A stretch of DNA of 10,153 nucleotides from Candidatus Bathyarchaeota archaeon. GTDB taxonomy: Archaea > Thermoproteota > Bathyarchaeia > 40CM-2-53-6. Position 1 is the stretch's first letter, and every line of letters begins with the position of its first letter. The stretch is taken from the NCBI GenBank assembly GCA_005883085.1, contig VBAY01000075.1:1-10153 (forward strand), given 5' to 3'. A model generated the notes under the pieces. The model did no database searches. It saw only the letters and a program-made list of their open reading frames with translations, and was not told the DNA's origin. Below are positions 6,300-10,153 of the stretch, piece by piece. The translations under genes were made by a program, and so were the position numbers.

Positions 6300-6664
6300 T
6301 TGGCTCGGACCTCTTTCTCCAGTAAGTCCTTGAGAGTCTTGAGGAAGGCTGAGTTTGGAACGATGTAGTCAATCAATCCTTTTTCGGCTTTTAGTTTGAG
6401 GTCTTTCCTGATGTGGGGAAATAGGGCCAATATCGTAGGTTGAGGTATCATGGTCTTCAGCTTTTGGGCACACGCGAAGGAATCATAGTCCGATGCGGCT
6501 AGGTCGAGTATGACCAAGTTCGGATGCGTCGAGTTCGCTTCTCTAATCAGAGCTTCTTCACTTGTTACCACCTCGGCGTTTGCACCCAGCGACCTTGCAA
6601 GCTCTATGATTCTCGATTGGAGGAATAGGTCTGAAGTTATCGCTAGAACTTGAACGGTCATCAT
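6296..6664 (-). CDS. Degenerate response-regulator receiver domain, stand-alone
   Basis: A single CheY-like receiver domain of 122 residues with no output domain. The alternating beta-alpha pattern is clear: strand 1 VQVLAITSD, strand 3 LVILDLAA with Asp54 at the phosphoacceptor position, strand 4 PTILALF and strand 5 LIDYIVPNSAF. Several key residues of active receivers are absent: the acidic pair after strand 1 is reduced to one Asp (Asp12), the Thr/Ser after strand 4 is replaced (ALF), and the conserved Lys after strand 5 is missing (PNS in place of PKP). Phosphorelay is therefore doubtful, and it may signal by protein contact as a pseudo-receiver. The frame opens with two adjacent ATG codons (6664-6662, 6661-6659); I took the first. 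It diverges from pyrB across a 52-base promoter region and is coupled by GTGA to the next gene. No histidine kinase lies in the window. Confidence 0.8.
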   Translation of the reverse strand: MMTVQVLAITSDLFLQSRIIELARSLGANAEVVTSEEALIREANSTHPNLVILDLAASDYDSFACAQKLKTMIPQPTILALFPHIRKDLKLKAEKGLIDYIVPNSAFLKTLKDLLEKEVRAK

Positions 6665-6681
6665 TGGTTCACTCTGAAGCT

Positions 6682-6690
6682 AGTTATAGG
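6682..6690. promoter_or_regulatory. TATA-like box shared by the divergent receiver and pyrB genes
   Basis: AGTTATAGG on the plus strand (CCTATAACT on the minus strand) lies about 30 bases before the pyrB ATG and about 22 bases before the receiver ATG. It could serve either direction, giving leaderless or nearly leaderless mRNAs. It is the only AT-rich box of this kind in the 52-base gap besides the repeat loop. Confidence 0.4.
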
Positions 6691-6713
6691 ACTCCTTGAT
6701 TTAGCAAGGAGTC
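6690..6713. promoter_or_regulatory. Perfect 9-bp inverted repeat before pyrB (operator or RNA hairpin)
   Basis: The arms GACTCCTTG (6690-6698) and CAAGGAGTC (6705-6713) are exact reverse complements around the 6-base loop ATTTAG. The right arm contains AAGGAGT, a good Shine-Dalgarno site ending four bases before the pyrB ATG. If transcription starts upstream, the RNA hairpin would hide the ribosome binding site. If it starts near 6711, the repeat would sit between TATA box and start, where a repressor would block pyrB. The sequence shows the symmetry; the mechanism is inferred. Confidence 0.6.
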
Positions 6714-6716
6714 GGA

Positions 6717-7646
6717 ATGCCACCCCCATCTAACTTTGCTGGCAGAGACATAGTTAGCGTTCGGGACCTCTCTCGATCGGAGATCGATCACATTCTGGAC
6801 ATGGCGCAGGTCATGGAGCCTCTGGCGAAGACTGGGTCCGACATGCTTCATGGGAAGATAATGGCGACCCTATTCTACGAACCAAGCACGCGAACGAAGC
6901 TGAGCTTCGAGTCCGCGATGACCCGGCTCGGCGGTACTGCCCTCGGATTTGCAGAGACCAAGGGCACCTCGGTCGAGAAAGGGGAGAACCTTGCAGATAC
7001 AGTGCGAGTTGTCGAGAACTATGCCGACGTGCTCGTAGTCAGACATCCTCTAGAGGGGGCGGCCAGAATGGCCGCGGAGTTCTCCAGAGTTCCAGTGATT
7101 AACGCCGGGTCTGGTGCGGAGGAGCATCCTACTCAAGCATTGCTCGACTTGTACACGATAAAGAAGGAGCTCGGGGCTATCGATGGGATTAGCATTGGAC
7201 TAGTCGGGGATCTCCGATACGGCCGGACGGTTCACTCGCTCGCATACGCACTGGCAAAATACAAGGTGAGATTGGTGCTCATCTCTCCAGAGATACTAAA
7301 GATGAGGCAAGAGGTCCTGGAAGAGGTTTCGAAGAAAATAGATGTTGAAGAGACCACCTCTCTGCAGCAGCATCTGAAAGAGTTGGACGTAATCTACATG
7401 ACGAGGGTCCAGAAGGAACGGTTCGGAGATCTAGCAGAGTACGAGAAGGTAAAAGGGTCCTACCGATTGACATCAGACGAGTTAGCGAGAGCAAAGAAGA
7501 GTTCGATCGTCATGCACCCGTTGCCTAGGATCGATGAGATTGACTCTAGCGTCGACTCAACGAGCCACGCGAAATACTTCCCCCAGGTGGGCAATGGTGT
7601 AGTGCTGAGGATGGGACTACTCGGCTTGGTCTTTGGAGCGGTCTAA
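6717..7646 (+). CDS. pyrB: Aspartate carbamoyltransferase catalytic subunit
   Basis: Catalyses carbamoyl phosphate + L-aspartate to N-carbamoyl-L-aspartate + phosphate, the committed step of de novo pyrimidine synthesis; cytoplasmic, active as a trimer. The 309 residues match the family's usual length. The carbamoyl-phosphate loop FYEPSTRTKLSFESA lies at 53-67. The loop reaching the neighbouring active site is GTSVEKGENLADT (83-95). RHPLEGAARMAAEF (109-122) and HPTQALLDLY (137-146) complete the first domain. The aspartate domain has GDLRYGRTVHSL (164-175), MTRVQKERF (228-236) and HPLPRIDEID (267-276). All expected catalytic residues are present. ATG 6717 follows AAGGAGT by four bases. No pyrI (regulatory chain) follows, since the next gene is convergent 28 bases on. 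In many archaea pyrB and pyrI are adjacent, so here pyrI is elsewhere or absent. The upstream palindrome suggests regulation. Confidence 0.97.
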   Translation: MPPPSNFAGRDIVSVRDLSRSEIDHILDMAQVMEPLAKTGSDMLHGKIMATLFYEPSTRTKLSFESAMTRLGGTALGFAETKGTSVEKGENLADTVRVVENYADVLVVRHPLEGAARMAAEFSRVPVINAGSGAEEHPTQALLDLYTIKKELGAIDGISIGLVGDLRYGRTVHSLAYALAKYKVRLVLISPEILKMRQEVLEEVSKKIDVEETTSLQQHLKELDVIYMTRVQKERFGDLAEYEKVKGSYRLTSDELARAKKSSIVMHPLPRIDEIDSSVDSTSHAKYFPQVGNGVVLRMGLLGLVFGAV

Positions 7647-7674
7647 AACCTTCCGCGAAGCTTCGTGCTGCCCT

Positions 7675-10153
7675 TCATTGAACACCCAAAACGGTGTAGG
7701 GGGAAGTGGTGTTGTCGACTAGGACAGTAATCTTGTTTCCATTGCCTGTATTGTATATCTTGGAAATGTCTGTGGTTGTCAGGGTCTCAGCCCTCGCAAG
7801 AACCTCAACTGTTGTCGTACTAGTTGTTTTTATTCCAATAAGCCATCGAGTGTTTCCCCCCTGATCATATTGGTTAATAGACGTCAGGTTGCCGCTGACG
7901 GTTATCTGGGTCGTCGATATGCCGATGGTATTCACCGCCTTTGTCGTTGCGCCACCTACTTCGATGGAACTGGTAGGGTCTTGAATGAAATAGTGGCCCA
8001 CCTGTTTCGAGGACCCATCGACCACCGCCACCATTTCCGGCACTGTCAGATTTCCTTGCGTTCCATAGTATGGTATGACATAGATCAGGCGACCGTTCAC
8101 CGAATACAGGAGTATGTTTCCGACCGTCCAGTCGGGGTGAAGCGTTAACTGGGTTTTGATTATCGGGTCGGTCACCACAGCCGATATGGCTGAGTTGGGT
8201 CCGATAACCGTCGTTCCCTCAGGGAACCTAATCAGATAGACTTGCCCTGTCCGGGCTCCTGCTGGAGCGATGTAGAGACCTGCAAGGTTCTGAGATGGGC
8301 TGTGGTAAATTTCCACCAGCCTGACGGCGGCCCACGTCAGGGTCCCGTTGATCGGTGTGATTATGAACCGGGTGGTCTCAGTAGATTGTAGGAAGACATT
8401 CCTCTGCCATTGCAGTGGGTCTGTCTGGAAGTAGAAATCGTACACCTCTTGCTGCGTGTTGAAGTATGTTTCAGGGTATCTCAATTGAGGGAGGAGCCAG
8501 GAAGGCATTTGCTGGTTCCACTGGGGATACATGGAATTGTAGAACGACCTGACGTAGTCGTTCTTGCCACTGTTGTACAGGTACCCTGTAACCTCTCCGG
8601 TTTTCATGTCGGTGAGCGTTGCTGCGAAGAGTCTGAGGATCGATGTGTCAGCATGGTCTGGATAGTCTGCGAAGTTGCTAGGACTCTGCCAGTCTATCCA
8701 AACCCAGTGCAACAGGTAGATGTTTCCTGTCTGTCTGTCCACCACCGGGTAAGGATCTGGATCTAACTGCATGTTGGGCAATAGAATGTTAGAGATTCTG
8801 GCGTCCGCATCTCGGTATTCCAATGCTTTGATATTGCCGTAGACTCCGTTTGCGAAGTCGAACCTTCCCTGCCAGAAGAACTTCCAATACAACCAGAAGC
8901 CCTTGTAGGTATAGTCCGCTGTTCCATTGTAGGAAGACGGGCCCGTGTAGCCTGATAGGTGGGTCTCGTTGAAGCCTGGAATATTCAGGTAGACCTCGTC
9001 CACCGACTGCCATAACCCTCCTTCTCCATAGTAGACCTGGGGAGATTGGGTCAGGTTCCAGATCTTTGTTATGTCCACAGCTTGAGTCGTGGCCGCGTCA
9101 ACTGCGAGGATCTTCTCCGAATGTGTCAGCAGAAGGTGCTGGGTGCGCCAGACGTCAGGGTCGTTCGGTAGGCCTGCTTGTACAAGCTGGAGAATGGATA
9201 CCCAGTACTCTTTGCCGTTGATGTATATGATGTCGACAGGAGCGTTGTCGATGGACATCCAGTTGACCCCGACTAGCGGTTTCATGTTCAGTCGGGCCGA
9301 CTGGTTTGTGAATATGCGAATATGGTCGAGCGTATTGGTCTGGTTTCCTAAGCTCTTTATGAGAGATTGATCCGCGTTTGTGACAGAGTCCACTCCGTAC
9401 GCCCAGCGAGTGTACTGAATCGTTGGGACGTAAGCTGGATTCCATTGATAGTTGATGTATTGGCCTGACTGGGCCCGGAGATAAGTCCCGTACACGGGAA
9501 GCGTGATTGTTGAAGCTAGGACGATTGCGAGTATTACGAGCCCTTTGACCCGGGTGATCTTGAGACGCAGTATTCTCGGGGTTCGTGTGAATCCGGCCGT
9601 GAGCGCTACCCCGATCATCACGATGACCAGGGTGGAGAGAATGAAGGATGTGCCTACGTCATAGACCCAGGCTCCACTGCTTAGCACTAGGTAGATAATT
9701 GGTAGAGCTGCAATGACGAATACGTTGCTGAGCGCGATCCGGGACATCCCGAAGGCTCTCTTTGAAAGTCCCACGATGGCGTTTGCAAGGAGCGCTACTC
9801 CGAGTCTGATTCCGACTACAGCAAAGGCTAGGCCGATTATTGATAGTATGAACTTGAAGACTTCAAATGTGAAGACGTTGTCGATGCCGAAGGTAGGCGA
9901 CACTTGGTAAGTTCCCGATAGTCTTGTTGCGAGGATTGAGAAGTAGTTCTGTACTTGTGCGAACCAGGTGCTGTTTGTTTGGACAAGATAATTCTGTATG
10001 GTGACGAATCTTAGGGCGATGTCATTGGCGATGGCTGCCGCGATTCCTAGGGCGAGGAGAAACTTGATCGTCGTCCACGCTAGGAATGGGGGAGAGGAGA
10101 CTGGGAACTTGTCGTTCCATTGCAACTTGCCATTCTTCGATAGGACGGCATGG
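7675..10153 (-). CDS. UPF0182 (COG1615) family membrane protein, 5' end outside window
   Basis: A large membrane protein of unknown function with a membrane-embedded N-terminal part and a long extracytoplasmic domain. A TTG at 10125 could start an 816-residue protein, but the frame stays open to the window edge, and UPF0182 proteins normally have more N-terminal helices, so I treat it as partial. Counting from that TTG, about five helices are visible (near 13-38, 88-113, 129-155, 160-178, 195-216). UPF0182-type wording follows: TIQYTRWAYGVDSV (235-248), DPDPYPVVDRQTGNIYLL (455-472), PSWLLPQLRYPETYF (541-555) with VYDFYFQTDP (561-570), and GPNSAISAVVTDP (642-654) with LIYVIPYYG (680-688). Numerous Asn-X-Ser/Thr sequons suit an exported glycoprotein. 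The stop is TGA at 7677-7675, convergent with pyrB and separated by 28 bases. No function is established for the family that I can state. Confidence 0.88.
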   Translation of the reverse strand, partial: HAVLSKNGKLQWNDKFPVSSPPFLAWTTIKFLLALGIAAAIANDIALRFVTIQNYLVQTNSTWFAQVQNYFSILATRLSGTYQVSPTFGIDNVFTFEVFKFILSIIGLAFAVVGIRLGVALLANAIVGLSKRAFGMSRIALSNVFVIAALPIIYLVLSSGAWVYDVGTSFILSTLVIVMIGVALTAGFTRTPRILRLKITRVKGLVILAIVLASTITLPVYGTYLRAQSGQYINYQWNPAYVPTIQYTRWAYGVDSVTNADQSLIKSLGNQTNTLDHIRIFTNQSARLNMKPLVGVNWMSIDNAPVDIIYINGKEYWVSILQLVQAGLPNDPDVWRTQHLLLTHSEKILAVDAATTQAVDITKIWNLTQSPQVYYGEGGLWQSVDEVYLNIPGFNETHLSGYTGPSSYNGTADYTYKGFWLYWKFFWQGRFDFANGVYGNIKALEYRDADARISNILLPNMQLDPDPYPVVDRQTGNIYLLHWVWIDWQSPSNFADYPDHADTSILRLFAATLTDMKTGEVTGYLYNSGKNDYVRSFYNSMYPQWNQQMPSWLLPQLRYPETYFNTQQEVYDFYFQTDPLQWQRNVFLQSTETTRFIITPINGTLTWAAVRLVEIYHSPSQNLAGLYIAPAGARTGQVYLIRFPEGTTVIGPNSAISAVVTDPIIKTQLTLHPDWTVGNILLYSVNGRLIYVIPYYGTQGNLTVPEMVAVVDGSSKQVGHYFIQDPTSSIEVGGATTKAVNTIGISTTQITVSGNLTSINQYDQGGNTRWLIGIKTTSTTTVEVLARAETLTTTDISKIYNTGNGNKITVLVDNTTSPYTVLGVQ

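Noticed and set aside
7656..7665. CGAAGCTTCG palindrome between the convergent pyrB and UPF0182 genes
   Set aside because: Ten bases with no loop and no T-run; short palindromes of this size arise by chance and no function can be supported.
10123..10125. TTG as the true start of the UPF0182 gene
   Set aside because: The frame remains open to the window edge with protein-like sequence, and the family normally has additional N-terminal helices, so the start is probably outside.

Overview
The window looks like a chromosomal segment of an archaeon, probably a mesophilic, moderately high-GC lineage of the soil or sediment Thaumarchaeota/Bathyarchaeota kind. That placement is inferred, since no rRNA or other phylogenetic marker is present. 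Supporting signs are an archaeal-style HflX, an aspartate carbamoyltransferase with archaeal-like wording, AT-rich TATA-like boxes 22-40 bases before start codons with little or no leader, GTG and TTG starts, and a few Shine-Dalgarno sites that match the archaeal 16S tail (AGGTGAT, GAGGT, AAGGAGT). There is no tRNA, CRISPR array, insertion sequence or phage gene.

Layout. 1-666 (minus): the N-terminal part of the ribosome-associated GTPase HflX, cut by the left edge. 667-944: non-coding, with a TATA-like box for hflX and a 16-bp tandem repeat ahead of the next gene. 945-1829 (plus): a membrane-anchored surface protein with a DUF4097-like repeat and many N-glycosylation sequons. 1904-3047 (minus): three small genes of unknown function, two joined by a GTGA overlap. 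The most upstream has a doubtful 5' end and may be decaying. 3114-3381: a regulatory region with inverted GACCGG repeats. 3382-5349 (plus): a DHA2-type major facilitator drug exporter with an extra C-terminal membrane hairpin. 5491-5829 (plus): a small coiled-coil-like protein of unknown function, ending tail to tail on the next gene. 5826-6664 (minus): a two-gene operon of a degenerate response-regulator receiver domain and an unknown 157-residue partner, joined by a GTGA overlap. 6665-6716: a compact divergent promoter with a 9-bp-arm perfect inverted repeat. 6717-7646 (plus): pyrB, without pyrI beside it. 7675-10153 (minus): a large UPF0182 (COG1615) membrane protein whose 5' end runs off the right edge.

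How the genes work together. Most transcription units look independent: translation stress (HflX), cell surface (DUF4097-like protein, UPF0182 protein), efflux (MFS) and pyrimidine synthesis (pyrB). The clearest linked units are the receiver/unknown pair, which diverges from pyrB over a shared palindrome, and the 1904-2664 overlapping pair. No textbook multi-gene system is visible. The most promising undescribed items are the palindrome between the pseudo-receiver operon and pyrB, the inverted repeats before the exporter, and the unknown minus-strand cluster.
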